This document shows, piece by piece, positions 45,833 through 55,178 of a stretch of 64,000 bases of DNA. The position numbers and the translations under genes were made by a program. Below the pieces are notes generated by a model that had not been told where the DNA came from, ran no database searches, and worked only from the letters and a program-made list of their open reading frames with translations. This DNA is from Moorena bouillonii PNG (GTDB taxonomy: Bacteria > Cyanobacteriota > Cyanobacteriia > Cyanobacteriales > Coleofasciculaceae): assembly GCF_001942495.1 (NCBI RefSeq), contig NZ_MKZS01000001.1, positions 7,521,627-7,585,626 of the forward strand. Reading direction: 5' to 3'. Position 1 is the first letter of the stretch, and each line of letters begins with the position of its first letter.

Positions 45833-47101
45833 ATGGAAAATTCAAAAACTATAACCAAACCCAAGCATATCGTTTTAACCTCCCATCCTAGCTCTTCTAG
45901 ATGCAATTCTCCAGCAATTAACTGGGGAGAAAGTGACCCCCTCAAACGAGGACCTATTGTCGGTACCTTAGTGAACTCAGGTCATCGCAATGTTATTGGT
46001 ACTCACTCAGGCTCCTATTCAGTGTATCGAGCTTTAGCCGTAGCCAGTGGTACACTCGAGCCTAATCACCGCCCGGATCTCACCAACACTGCGCCCATTG
46101 TTCCCATTGGTCCTCATCCCAGTTGGACTGACCCTAATTTGATTGTTTCTCTCGACCCCTTTGGGGCGATGGTAGGTGAAGTTTATAGCGATTTATATCA
46201 GCAGGGATACGACATTAGACCCACAATTGCCATCACCAAAGCTCATATCAATATGCCAGAACTACAGGATGCTGTAGAGAAAAAACGTTTAGCAATTGAT
46301 GGCAAAATTATTAAAAACGATGGTAGTTTAGTAGTAACTAAAGTAGCAATTGACCCGGTTTGGTATCTACCCGGAATTGCCCAACGATTGGACATTCAGG
46401 AAAGTTACCTGCGCCGTGCTCTATTTCAGCAAACCGGTGGCATGTTTCCAGAACTGATCACTCGCCCCGATTTAAAGGTATTCTTACCCCCCATTGGTGG
46501 CATCACTGTCTATTTAATTGGTGATGTGGCAGCCATTACTGAACCGAATCGACTGCTGGCTGTACGAGTTCATGATGAATGTAATGGTTCCGATGTTTTC
46601 GGTTCCGACATCTGCACCTGTCGTCCCTATCTAGTCCATGGTCTAGAAGTCTGTGTCGAGACAGCCCAAGCTGGAGGTGCAGGTGTGATTGTTTATTTCC
46701 GTAAAGAAGGTCGCGCCTTAGGTGAAGTGACTAAGTTTCTAGTGTATAATGCTCGCAAACGTCAGGCAGGAGGTGATAGCGCTAATGCCTACTTCAACCG
46801 TACAGAGTGTGTGGCTGGGGTTCAAGATATCCGCTTCCAAGAACTAATGCCTGATGTGCTCCATTGGCTGGGAATTAAACGAATTGACCGTTTTGTCTCC
46901 ATGAGCGATATGAAATATAACGCTATCGTTCAATCCGGTATTGAGATTATTCAGCGCATTCCCATTCCAGAACACTTGATTCCCGCTGATGCCCAAGTAG
47001 AAATCGCTGCCAAAAAAGCCGCTGGTTATTACACTGAAAATACAACTGAACAAGATGCGATCGCATTGGCTGAAATTCAAGGACGTGGTTTAGCAGATTA
47101 G
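45833..47101 (+). CDS. GTP cyclohydrolase II-like protein, URC1 type (uracil catabolism)
   Basis: 422 residues, about twice the size of RibA. The C-terminal half holds the GTP cyclohydrolase II core: zinc cysteines in 'CNGSDVFGSDICTCRPYLVH' (C-x10-C-x-C), 'GAGVIVYFRKEGRALGE' and 'LHWLGIKRIDRFVSMSDMKY'. The long N-terminal region ('KRGPIVGTLVNSGHRNVIGT') is typical of the URC1 group, which functions in reductive-independent uracil degradation in Lachancea yeast and some bacteria. The following gene encodes URC4, the usual partner, which makes a role in riboflavin synthesis less likely. Confidence 0.87.
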   Translation: MENSKTITKPKHIVLTSHPSSSRCNSPAINWGESDPLKRGPIVGTLVNSGHRNVIGTHSGSYSVYRALAVASGTLEPNHRPDLTNTAPIVPIGPHPSWTDPNLIVSLDPFGAMVGEVYSDLYQQGYDIRPTIAITKAHINMPELQDAVEKKRLAIDGKIIKNDGSLVVTKVAIDPVWYLPGIAQRLDIQESYLRRALFQQTGGMFPELITRPDLKVFLPPIGGITVYLIGDVAAITEPNRLLAVRVHDECNGSDVFGSDICTCRPYLVHGLEVCVETAQAGGAGVIVYFRKEGRALGEVTKFLVYNARKRQAGGDSANAYFNRTECVAGVQDIRFQELMPDVLHWLGIKRIDRFVSMSDMKYNAIVQSGIEIIQRIPIPEHLIPADAQVEIAAKKAAGYYTENTTEQDAIALAEIQGRGLAD

Positions 47102-47158
47102 TCAAGAGTCCTTAGTCACTCCCGAATTGCTTATTCTCTATGCCTTCGTAATTCCCTG

Positions 47159-48601
47159 TTGCCTATGTCACCTGTGGATAATGCACAACAGCAGTTAATC
47201 GCTTACTTAAGAACCCCATTGGCAATTCGGGAGAGATGCGATCGCATTTTCACCTTAGCTACTGCTGACCAGTTGCAGTACTTTCGCTGCAATTTAACCA
47301 AGCTAGAGCAAGTAGCTAACTATGTCATCGAGGTCATGCAGCAGCACTACCCCGATTTCCAGATTCCATTTCATAGTCGCTGGCGGCATTTTGAGGTAGG
47401 AAATGTCCCTCGTCTTCAGGAACTAGACCAGAAATTGGCAGGATTCACTTCACTCCAAAAAGCCCAAACCAAATTCGACTTAGTCATCATTAGCGTCCTG
47501 CTCGATGCTGGGGCTGGCAGCAATTGGCAGTATCATGAACCAGAAACCGGACTAGTGTTTTGCCGTTCCGAAGGATTAGCCGTTGCTAGTTTCCGCATGT
47601 TCTGTCAGGGAGCTTTCTCCAGCGACCCAGACCTACCTTGGCAAGTCGATGCCAAAGGACTTCAATCCTTGAGTGCCCATGACTTAGCCCAGGGATTCCA
47701 GGTCAGCCAAACCAATCCACTCATAGGCATAGAGGGTAGGCTAGCTTTACTAAAGCGCTTAGGTAAAGCAATGGTTTCCTTACCACAGATGTTTGGAAAA
47801 GTCAATCCTCGTCCTGGCAACTTAGTAAATTACTTGGTAAATTACTTGGTAAATTACCAATTGCTAGATAAGTTGCAGGTTACCAAGGGATTGCACGATA
47901 GCAACTTCAACCTTGAAAGTTGCCAAGACAACCAAAGCTGGGTCAAGCCACTTACAGATTTACAACCTCTCCAGGAGCAACCTGCAACTTGTCAACCAGC
48001 TAACCTACAACCTGCCAAGCTACAACCTGCAACCTGTGAACTGGCCAACCTTCTAAGTGCGACTAACCTATTCAGCACCGTCCTGGAGGGATTAGGGGAT
48101 ATTTGGCCAAAACGAGAATCAATAGCGGGGGTCAATTTAGGGGATGTGTGGCAACATTCTGCTCTCAAAGGGGATAACTACGGTTCCGAGTATGTACCAT
48201 TTCACAAACTCTCCCAGTGGTTAACTTACTCTCTATTAGAGCCATTGCAGGAACTGGGTTTAGAGATTACTGAACTTGATCAGTTGACCGGCTTAGCAGA
48301 ATATCGCAATGGGGGCTTATGTTTAGATCTAGGATTACTAGAGGTCAAGGATAGCGCTATTTTACAACAGTCTCACTTACCCAGCTCCGAAGTGATTATT
48401 GAGTGGCGAGCACTCACCGTTAGTTTGCTAGATCAAATAGCAGCAACTATTCGTCAACAATTGAACCTGAGTGCTACTGAATTGCCACTAGTAAAAGTCT
48501 TACAAGGAGGAACTTGGACAGCAGGACGTAGAATTGCTGCCCAATTGAGACCAGGAGGATCTTCCCCGATTCAGATAGACAGTGATGGCACAGTCTTTTG
48601 A
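47159..48601 (+). CDS. URC4/Urg3-family protein (DUF1688)
   Basis: 480 residues. Conserved blocks: 'TPLAIRERCDRIFTLATADQ', 'IPFHSRWRHFEVGNVPRL', 'FDLVIISVLLDAGAGSNWQY', 'GLAVASFRMFCQGAFS', 'DVWQHSALKG' and 'VPFHKLSQWLTYSLLEPLQE', all hallmarks of URC4, needed for uracil catabolism by the URC pathway. It starts 57 bases after the URC1-like gene, so the two are probably one operon. Residues 220-305 carry an unusual insertion with 'LVNYLVNYLVNY' and repeated QPA(T/N/K)LQPA units, probably from in-frame repeat expansion. The enzymatic step of URC4 is not settled. Confidence 0.9.
   Translation: MPMSPVDNAQQQLIAYLRTPLAIRERCDRIFTLATADQLQYFRCNLTKLEQVANYVIEVMQQHYPDFQIPFHSRWRHFEVGNVPRLQELDQKLAGFTSLQKAQTKFDLVIISVLLDAGAGSNWQYHEPETGLVFCRSEGLAVASFRMFCQGAFSSDPDLPWQVDAKGLQSLSAHDLAQGFQVSQTNPLIGIEGRLALLKRLGKAMVSLPQMFGKVNPRPGNLVNYLVNYLVNYQLLDKLQVTKGLHDSNFNLESCQDNQSWVKPLTDLQPLQEQPATCQPANLQPAKLQPATCELANLLSATNLFSTVLEGLGDIWPKRESIAGVNLGDVWQHSALKGDNYGSEYVPFHKLSQWLTYSLLEPLQELGLEITELDQLTGLAEYRNGGLCLDLGLLEVKDSAILQQSHLPSSEVIIEWRALTVSLLDQIAATIRQQLNLSATELPLVKVLQGGTWTAGRRIAAQLRPGGSSPIQIDSDGTVF
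47818..48060 (+). repeat. In-frame degenerate repeats in the URC4 gene
   Basis: Three 12-bp units (TTGGTAAATTAC) at 47834-47860 and several CAACCTGC-type units at 47985-48030 encode repeats within the protein. Confidence 0.75.
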
Positions 48602-48659
48602 CAAAATTTGACCTGCTCAATTGGGTACTCAAGCCTAGTTGGGTGATCGAGTTGGTTGA

Positions 48660-48715
48660 GTTACCCATTACCCATTACCCATTACCCCTTACCCATTACC
48701 CCTTACCCCTTACCC
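48660..48715. repeat. Heptamer tandem repeat TTACCC(A/C)
   Basis: About eight 7-bp units between the convergent URC4 and M50 genes, overlapping the end of the M50 gene at 48703. Confidence 0.93.
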
Positions 48716-49830
48716 TCAATAGCCTTTTTTCGTTCTTCGAGGATACTGCGAATGGAAGATGTATCCAGAATTCCCACCAGTACACCCTTGTCACCAACAA
48801 TAGGTAGCTGATCTAGCTGCTCTTTATCCATAATTTTGACAACCTCTAACAGAGAATGGTCCGATTGAACAGTTTTCAAAGTCTTAACAGGCTTCATCAG
48901 TGCTCTTACTGGAGTCACCGGCCAATTAGAGGTAGGAACAGTTTTGAGATCATCCACTACTACAACTCCTAGCAGTTGGCCCGCTTCATCAGTTACTAGA
49001 AACTTGCGCCACTGATTTTTACCAATAATGTACTCGTTAGCAAACTCCCTTAGAGACAAATCAGCGAATACAATTGGGCTGTTGGGAATGACCGCATCTT
49101 CTGCTGTCAAGCCCTCTAACTGGTCTTTAACCATAGCAGATTGGGCCGACATGCCAGCATTTTGGAGCAAGAACAAACCAATTAAGGCAAACCAGATGCC
49201 ATTAAAGCTACCATACAGTAGGATTGGAAGCACTCCATAAATAATTCCTCCCCAACCAAAGAACTGACCAACACGGCTAGCAAATAACACACCTTTGTGT
49301 GGGTTGTCCGTAACTTGCCAAACCAGTGCCTTCAGGATGTTACCCCCATCTAGTGGTAAGCCAGGAATTAAGTTAAACAATGCTAAAGCCAAGTTGATGG
49401 AGGCGAGGAGTCCAACAATTGATGCCAATGAACTAGCTAGATTAGCATTAGCCTGAACGGCAGTTAGTAGAGCAAATAGTAGCAAACTAACAGCTGGACC
49501 AGCAATCGCAACTAAGAACGCCTCTAGTGGACTTTTTGATTCTTTCTCCAGGCTAGCTAGACCACCAAATAGGAAGAGAGTGATAGATTTAACCTCAATT
49601 CCCTGCTGGATCGCTACAAAGCTGTGTCCTAGTTCATGAGCTAAGACAGAGGCAAATAACAAAAGTGCCGTAACAAATCCTAAAAACCATGGCAAAACAC
49701 CGCTCAATCCTGAAAAATTTGCTAAGTCACCTCCGAAATCAAAGGTAACTAAAGCTAAGATTAGAAACCAGCTTGGATTCACATAAAAGGGAATGCCAAA
49801 TAAATTCCCAACACGAATACTGCCGTTCAT
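48703..49830 (-). CDS. Site-2-protease-like (M50) membrane metalloprotease with CBS domains
   Basis: 375 residues. Six or so membrane helices in the N-terminal 230 residues with zinc motif HExxH in 'SVLAHELGHSFVAIQQGIEV' and the third ligand in 'LALFNLIPGLPLDGGNILKA' (LDGG). A pair of CBS domains follows ('AVIPNSPIVFADLSLREFAN', 'TVQSDHSLLEVVKIMDKEQL'). This matches cyanobacterial FtsH-unrelated M50B proteases that cleave membrane-bound regulators; CBS domains may sense nucleotides. The last codons run into heptamer repeat DNA ('EERKKAIEGKG'). Monocistronic by context. Confidence 0.93.
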   Translation of the reverse strand: MNGSIRVGNLFGIPFYVNPSWFLILALVTFDFGGDLANFSGLSGVLPWFLGFVTALLLFASVLAHELGHSFVAIQQGIEVKSITLFLFGGLASLEKESKSPLEAFLVAIAGPAVSLLLFALLTAVQANANLASSLASIVGLLASINLALALFNLIPGLPLDGGNILKALVWQVTDNPHKGVLFASRVGQFFGWGGIIYGVLPILLYGSFNGIWFALIGLFLLQNAGMSAQSAMVKDQLEGLTAEDAVIPNSPIVFADLSLREFANEYIIGKNQWRKFLVTDEAGQLLGVVVVDDLKTVPTSNWPVTPVRALMKPVKTLKTVQSDHSLLEVVKIMDKEQLDQLPIVGDKGVLVGILDTSSIRSILEERKKAIEGKG

Positions 49831-50276
49831 GCAGACTACCTCAAACTCTCCTAAGACGTTTTTTTATACCAAGTTGGCTTATAAGGTAGTAGATAGGTTA
49901 TGGTTCATGGTTAACAGTTCATGATTCATAGTTCATGAAAAATAAACTATGATACCATTGCCAGTTATCCTTGGCAGTAAAGGGTTTATCGCTTTTGCCA
50001 ATCAACAATCAACCAAGAGCAATGAACAATTAACCTACCTTCAAGCAACTCGATAGTAGTTTCGTCTTTCATGGTTCTATCGTAACGAAATGTAAAAGAT
50101 TTGCCGATTGCTTAAATGCCGTAAAATCCGTCCACGCTTAGTGCGGTTTTAGGAATGCAGGTGGTTTGACCCCTCTGTGTTTCCATCGGCATAATAAAAT
50201 TAAGCACCGCTCAAGCGTGTTTAGAGCAACATCTTCTTTAAGCACTACCCCCCTTCCTACTAGTTAAACTGACTAA
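49831..50276. other. Intergenic region with a hairpin
   Basis: 446 bases. 49900-49950 holds GTTCATG repeats. 50120-50150 (AAAATCCGTCCACGC...GCGGTTTT) can form a hairpin with A and T runs on its two sides, possibly a bidirectional terminator. No gene. Confidence 0.5.
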
Positions 50277-50798
50277 ATGATGTCCGTCTTTGAAACCAAA
50301 ATCACCCACTCTTACAACCAACAAGATATCCAGCAAATCCTCAATCTAGCCCTGGCACGTCAGGAAATGGTTGAAGATTTTTCCCGTGAACAGTTGGTAG
50401 AAATTGCTTCTGAATTAGGGATTTCAATCCACACTCTCTTGGAAGCCGAACGAGAATGGCTAGCCCAGCAACAAGAAGAGCAAAAACGTCATGAATTCAA
50501 TAACTACCGACGTAGCCAATTTAAAAAAAGTTTTGGAAAGTTTGTAATCGTTAATAGTTTTTTGTTGGCGATTAATCTAATTAACGTTGGTTACCTGTCT
50601 TGGTCTTTATATATTTTATTGTTCTGGGGTTTGTGGATAGCACTCAGAGCATGGAATACTTATCAAATACAGGGCGATGACTACGAAAGAGCTTTCCAAA
50701 AATGGAAACTTCAAAACCAGGTAAAACAGATCGCCCAATCAACGTATACTAGTCTCAAAAACTGGATTCAAGACCAAGGACTAATGACTAAGGAGTAA
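50277..50798 (+). CDS. 2TM-domain protein
   Basis: 173 residues. The N-terminal 75 residues are helical and charged ('YNQQDIQQILNLALARQEMV', then 'EDFSREQLVEIASELGIS', an HTH-like segment that recurs in this family). Two adjacent membrane helices lie at about 90-110 and 113-130 ('FVIVNSFLLAINLINVGYLS', 'LYILLFWGLWIALRAWNTYQ'), the 2TM pattern found in bacterial regulatory proteins. No function is assigned. Its 3' end overlaps the convergent TPR gene by 11 bases. Confidence 0.75.
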   Translation: MMSVFETKITHSYNQQDIQQILNLALARQEMVEDFSREQLVEIASELGISIHTLLEAEREWLAQQQEEQKRHEFNNYRRSQFKKSFGKFVIVNSFLLAINLINVGYLSWSLYILLFWGLWIALRAWNTYQIQGDDYERAFQKWKLQNQVKQIAQSTYTSLKNWIQDQGLMTKE

Positions 50799-51843
50799 CA
50801 TAAATAATTTGAGCTAAATCGCTGATTAACAATGTTTCTTCCTGAATATCTCCTAAAGCATGAGCCACTGCGATCGCTTTTTCATAAAAAGCCCGAGCTT
50901 CTAACCAATTACCAGTGTCTTGGTATAACTGGGCAAACAACTTTAGAGCAACAAGCTCTTCACGGCGATTGTTTTGTTCTTGTGCCAAAGCCAGATATTC
51001 CTTTAGTGCTTTCACCGCTTGCCGATTCTTACCTGTAGCAATATGGGTTAACGCTATACCCTTAATAGCACGAATCTGATTGAAAACATTGTCAACTTTT
51101 TCAGCCAGTATCTGGGCAATGCGGTAAGAATACAAAGCATCTTTTTCCTGTCTAGCGGCGAGATAGGCATCTCCCAAATTATTCCGGATATTCGTCTCAC
51201 CTAACTTATCCCGAGAGCGACGCCGTAAAACTAGAGCAGCTTCATACCACTTAATCGCCTCGGGATAGTTTCCCCCTTGAGCTGCCACTAAGCCTAGATT
51301 ATTCAGACTCAACCCTTCACCGTCATCATCCTTAATCGTACGGGAAATGGTCAGTGCTTCCGTAAAAGCTTCCTGGGCCGCTTTGAGGTTTCTCGTTTGC
51401 AGTAATAATATTCCAATATTATTTATACTATAAATCTGTGGCTGAAAACTTTGTTGAGAACGAGCAGCACCCAAGCCTCGGCGCAAGGCTCGCTCTGCAT
51501 CTTGATAGCGTCCCAACTTAGCGTAAGTCTGACCTAGGGAATTGTAAGTCTTACCCAATCCCTCAAAGTCACCAATTTGCTGATAAATTTCTCCCGCTTG
51601 GGACAAATACGCGATCGCATCGTTCAATTTACCACTCTGTTTTGCCAGCTCTGACTGTTCCAGGAAAAAATCTGCCCGATTTCTTGCTTTGCGGTCACGA
51701 AGATTGTCTAAAGGGATTGCCAGTTGTTGGTCAATGCTCCGAGTCTGACCCCAAGCCATCGGGCATGCCAACATTACCAAGGGGGTAAAGGCTAGCGCTA
51801 TGATTCCGGAAAGACTAGTCACCAACCTGCTACGATTCGCCAT
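50788..51843 (-). CDS. Exported tetratricopeptide-repeat protein
   Basis: 351 residues from the ATG at 51843, preferred because it starts a clear signal peptide ('RLVTSLSGIIALAFTPLVML'); an in-frame ATG at 51906 would add 21 polar residues. Seven or so TPR units follow, e.g. 'FEGLGKTYNSLGQTYAKLGR', 'YSINNIGILLLQTRNLKAAQ', 'LSLNNLGLVAAQGGNYPEAI' and 'TNIRNNLGDAYLAARQEKDA'. A periplasmic or membrane-associated scaffold is likely. It follows the sigma-like gene after a short gap on the same strand, so co-transcription is likely. Confidence 0.82.
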   Translation of the reverse strand: MANRSRLVTSLSGIIALAFTPLVMLACPMAWGQTRSIDQQLAIPLDNLRDRKARNRADFFLEQSELAKQSGKLNDAIAYLSQAGEIYQQIGDFEGLGKTYNSLGQTYAKLGRYQDAERALRRGLGAARSQQSFQPQIYSINNIGILLLQTRNLKAAQEAFTEALTISRTIKDDDGEGLSLNNLGLVAAQGGNYPEAIKWYEAALVLRRRSRDKLGETNIRNNLGDAYLAARQEKDALYSYRIAQILAEKVDNVFNQIRAIKGIALTHIATGKNRQAVKALKEYLALAQEQNNRREELVALKLFAQLYQDTGNWLEARAFYEKAIAVAHALGDIQEETLLISDLAQIIYVTP

Positions 51844-51930
51844 ACCAAAAGACTCCGTTTGATCAACGTTTCTGCTATTATCGAAGTTATGATCAAAGTA
51901 CCCCAATCAAGGGTGCAAACTAACCGCCCC

Positions 51931-52596
51931 TTATTCGCTCAAAACCGGTACTGCAAAGAGATCAGACTCTTCTCGATTTTTAGCTTCGACCCCCAGATAG
52001 ACCACCCGAATATCCTCGGGTAAAGCAGCTTCCAACAGTTCATAGCCTTCTTGAAGTTCTTTTCTCACCTGAGCTGGAGTAATCATTTCTCCCTCCGCTT
52101 GCAGATAAGCCGCAATTCGCGTTTCACTCCAGTGAAAGGTCTGAGCCATGATTACCATCAACCGCACCGCTGGTGGTAGCTGTTCCAATGCCATTTCCAG
52201 ATAACACCACAAGGGTGGTGGTGCTACGTTGAGGTTATAGTGAATAGACTCCACTGGTGGCAAGTCTGCCTGGTTAATACAAACCGCCGTTAGGTTTATA
52301 ATCTGGTTTTGGAAGGAGGTTGACTCTAGTCCATAATCCTCCCGCAAATCCATGCCACCCAGTTCGTGATAGATGTGACGCCAAGTCAGAGCAAATAGAT
52401 ATTCCGCCTGTACAGGCGATCGCGCTGAGTGGCGCACTAATGTATAGACAATAGGACTGTAGCGACAGAAAATTGCTGTAAAGTACTTCCCTTCAGACCG
52501 ATGACGCTGAAACAAAGTCAGCAATTCCTGATCACTATGATGAAACAGTGATTTAATAAGTGGATGCTTAGATTCAGGAAAATTGGGAATTTGCAC
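51931..52596 (-). CDS. Sigma-70-like protein
   Basis: 221 residues. Pattern resembles a cyanobacterial group of ECF-like factors: region 2-like 'DQELLTLFQRHRSEGKYFTA' and 'SPVQAEYLFALTWRHIYHEL', a linker, and region 4-like 'YLEMALEQLPPAVRLMVIMA' with the helix-turn-helix 'WSETRIAAYLQAEGEMITPA'. Promoter recognition is unproven and it could be an inactive relative. It is followed closely by the exported TPR gene, which might be its target or partner. Confidence is moderate because the region 2 core is divergent. Confidence 0.6.
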   Translation of the reverse strand: MQIPNFPESKHPLIKSLFHHSDQELLTLFQRHRSEGKYFTAIFCRYSPIVYTLVRHSARSPVQAEYLFALTWRHIYHELGGMDLREDYGLESTSFQNQIINLTAVCINQADLPPVESIHYNLNVAPPPLWCYLEMALEQLPPAVRLMVIMAQTFHWSETRIAAYLQAEGEMITPAQVRKELQEGYELLEAALPEDIRVVYLGVEAKNREESDLFAVPVLSE

Positions 52597-52999
52597 AATC
52601 TTTCAATAAAAGCTGTAATTAGGAGAATTAGACTAGATGCATCCTGATCTCACCACAACCCCCTCATCTTGAGAAAGGGGAAATGCCGATGGTTAACTGG
52701 CATTGGAGTAGATCAATGTCGGGACCTAATATCCTAGGTCTGCACTAGACCTCAAGATGAAGGAGATGGATGACGATACCAAGTCTACAACCTTTGGTGC
52801 TCCGATGCTCCTTCAGTTGAAGCTAAAATCGAGAAAAAGCGTTCGCGTAGCGTGGCCCAAAGGCCATCGCCAAGGTGCGCGCCTCCTAGGGCGCGAGGGA
52901 TTGCTCGCGCCCTAGGGTCGCACCTCAATGTCTGATGGTAATAATATTACCTACGATTGGACAAAAAGTTCATAAGGACCTTTAAACTAATTTATCCAG
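52597..52999. other. Intergenic region with a strong GC-rich hairpin
   Basis: 403 bases. A dispersed repeat (GTTCGCGTAGCGTGGCCC) at about 52839 is followed by the hairpin at 52874-52924. No gene otherwise. Confidence 0.6.
52874..52924. repeat. GC-rich inverted repeat
   Basis: CCTAGGGCGCGAG (52885-52897) pairs exactly with 52904-52916 around a 6-base loop; GGTGCG and CGCACC extend the stem at the outside. There is no T run. Confidence 0.9.
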
Positions 53000-53617
53000 T
53001 TGCTAACTCTGTTTAAGTTTATGATTCTATCAGTTGATATTATTTCCTGGCTAACTTCACCCCTGCCTCTTGGCGCATTTTTACCCTCTTTGCCTTTAGA
53101 TAGCCTGTTTTCCACTCAAGGCATCATGGTAATGCTCCTAGCCGCCTATGCCTTTGCCATGTGGATGTTTTTGACCAGCGCTCCAAAAGTTCACACCATC
53201 ATGGTGTCTGATTTGGCAATAGCGCGACAGTTTTATGAAGGCTTGCTAGAGTTATCCGCAGCAGAAGTCCCCCTACATTACTACTATAATTACGAGCAGA
53301 CCATGGGCAGTACCAGCATTGATCCCCTATATATGTCAACCAATCTGGGCACCACCCAAGCTACCCAGTTCAGTGGTACTGATGGGCTATGGTACCAGTT
53401 AAAGAAGAATACCCAGCTCCATGTGATTTCCGGAGCTAGCTTGGGCAATAAAAACCAACAACGTCACGTGTGCTTTGACCATGAGTGCTTGGATCAAGTT
53501 TTGATGCTGGTGCAGATGAGACGGCTGAAATACAAAGTGCGCACCCTCAAGCCCCTTAACTTTTTGGTCAAGGATGTGGACGATCGTGTAATTGAACTGG
53601 CAGAAGTTTCTAATTAG
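53000..53617 (+). CDS. VOC (glyoxalase-like) domain protein with an N-terminal membrane segment
   Basis: 205 residues. One or two hydrophobic segments lie within the first 55 residues ('GIMVMLLAAYAFAMWMFLTS'). Residues 60-203 resemble a vicinal-oxygen-chelate domain: 'VHTIMVSDLAIARQFYEGLL', 'LHVISGASLGNKNQQRHVCF' and C-terminal 'LNFLVKDVDDRVIELAEV'. Metal-binding enzyme and binding-protein members both exist, so the activity is open. The start codon is uncertain (TTG at 53000 or the ATG at 53021). Confidence 0.7.
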   Translation: MLTLFKFMILSVDIISWLTSPLPLGAFLPSLPLDSLFSTQGIMVMLLAAYAFAMWMFLTSAPKVHTIMVSDLAIARQFYEGLLELSAAEVPLHYYYNYEQTMGSTSIDPLYMSTNLGTTQATQFSGTDGLWYQLKKNTQLHVISGASLGNKNQQRHVCFDHECLDQVLMLVQMRRLKYKVRTLKPLNFLVKDVDDRVIELAEVSN

Positions 53618-53713
53618 CGGTTAAATCAATAATGGTGAGTTAATCAGGGATTAGGCGGGTAACAATTGCCCGTAGCGCACCAGCCTAAGGTTTTACGCCT
53701 AATCACATTTACC

Positions 53714-54757
53714 ATGTTTCAAGTCATTATCGCAGTACTTATCGTTCTGTTGGGTTCAGCCATCTGTGCTATGGCAGAAACGGCTTTGTTTTCAGTGCCT
53801 ACTGTTAAAGTCCGACAGTTAGCGCAGTCAAACAAGCCTACACCATTAGCACTACTGGCGATTCGCAAAAACATGAACCGACCCATAGCTACCATTGTTA
53901 TTCTCAACAACACCTTCAACATTGTTGGCAGCATCGTAATTGGTTCCCTTGCTGCTAGGGTCTTAGGAGAAGCTTGGTTGGGGGTTTTTTCAGGTCTATT
54001 TACCTTTCTCATTATTGTATTTGGGGAAATTGTCCCCAAAACCCTTGGTCAGATCTACGCCCAAAACATCGCCCTACTCGTGGCTCTACCAGTTCGATTC
54101 TTAACCGTTGTGTTTACGCCTCTGGTGTGGTTGATGGAAAAAATTACTGCTCCGTTTACTAAAGGTCAAAAACTTCCTACCACCAATGAGGCGGAAATCC
54201 GGTTTTTAGCCAAGATTGGGTATCAAGAAGGGGTGATTGAAGATGATGAAGCAGAAATGATCCAACGAGTATTTCAGTTAAATGATTTGACTGCATCTGA
54301 TTTAATGACACCGCGAATCCTAACCACCTATTTACATGGTAATACCACTTTGGCTGATGCTAAACCAAGCATTATTGCTTCGCCTCACACCCGGATGCCT
54401 GTGGTTGAAGACTCTATTGATAAAGTTATTGGAATTGCTCTCAAAGATGAGTTACTCACAGCAATCATTGAAGACAAACATAACCAACCCCTTGCTTCTC
54501 TGATTCGTCAAGTCCGCTTTGTACCTGAAACTGTTCGGGCTGATAAGCTACTGAAAACCTTTCAGCAAACCCGTGAACATCTGATGGTTGTACTGGATGA
54601 ATATGGGGGTGTTTCTGGTGTAGTCACCCTGGAAGATGTACTGGAAGTGCTAACCGGTGAAATTGTTGATGAGACTGATCGAAACATTGATCTACAAGCA
54701 ATTGCTCGTAAACGGCGAGAAAAAATGTTGCAATCTTATGGGCTTGATCAGGATTAG
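53714..54757 (+). CDS. CNNM/CBS-domain membrane protein (hemolysin TlyC family)
   Basis: 347 residues from ATG 53714, where the first membrane helix begins; an upstream TTG at 53666 is in frame but adds a polar stretch. The DUF21/CNNM membrane domain (1-170) has 'AMAETALFSVPTVKVRQLAQ' and 'FLIIVFGEIVPKTLGQIYAQ'. A CBS pair follows ('DLTASDLMTPRI', 'HTRMPVVEDSIDKVIGIAL', 'LMVVLDEYGGVSGVVTLEDV'). The C-terminal CorC_HlyC domain is absent, making this a short member. The family is associated with Mg2+/Co2+ transport or efflux. It lies close behind the VOC gene on the same strand. Confidence 0.9.
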   Translation: MFQVIIAVLIVLLGSAICAMAETALFSVPTVKVRQLAQSNKPTPLALLAIRKNMNRPIATIVILNNTFNIVGSIVIGSLAARVLGEAWLGVFSGLFTFLIIVFGEIVPKTLGQIYAQNIALLVALPVRFLTVVFTPLVWLMEKITAPFTKGQKLPTTNEAEIRFLAKIGYQEGVIEDDEAEMIQRVFQLNDLTASDLMTPRILTTYLHGNTTLADAKPSIIASPHTRMPVVEDSIDKVIGIALKDELLTAIIEDKHNQPLASLIRQVRFVPETVRADKLLKTFQQTREHLMVVLDEYGGVSGVVTLEDVLEVLTGEIVDETDRNIDLQAIARKRREKMLQSYGLDQD

Positions 54758-54899
54758 TTTTCGGTAAAATAATAAATAGAGGCTTTTTCTTTGAGATGTA
54801 AACATAGAATTGAAAAAAAGCGATTAATCGCTGCTATTATGTCCCTATTGCCTGTTACTTGTTACCTTTAAATAAAGCTATATAAATAAAAAAAATGAG

Positions 54900-55178
54900 C
54901 TAGGTTTTGTGACATATTTTATAAGCTTGTTCTTCTGACTCTTCAAGAGTTTTAAATTGTGAGTATAGCTTTTCAATGGTTTCTTGATCGGTACTTTCTA
55001 CGGTCACATTAAACACTATACTATTGAATTGATTTTGGGCTGTTTTTACAACTTCTTCAGCTTTCCTACAAGATGGATTTATGAGTATTTGATCAAGTTG
55101 AGGAAAACACCCACTTAAGCAAAACGTTAGTATAAAGATTATTATTCTATTAGCTTGGGCAATAGTAGCAAATTTCAT
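54900..55178 (-). CDS. Small predicted lipoprotein
   Basis: 92 residues. Hydrophobic leader with lipobox 'FILTFCLSGCFPQL' (cleavage before Cys24), then a charged helical domain with two more cysteines. It looks like a short exported protein of unknown role. The frame is favoured by the lipobox, but the gene could be spurious. No operon partner. Confidence 0.5.
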   Translation of the reverse strand: MKFATIAQANRIIIFILTFCLSGCFPQLDQILINPSCRKAEEVVKTAQNQFNSIVFNVTVESTDQETIEKLYSQFKTLEESEEQAYKICHKT

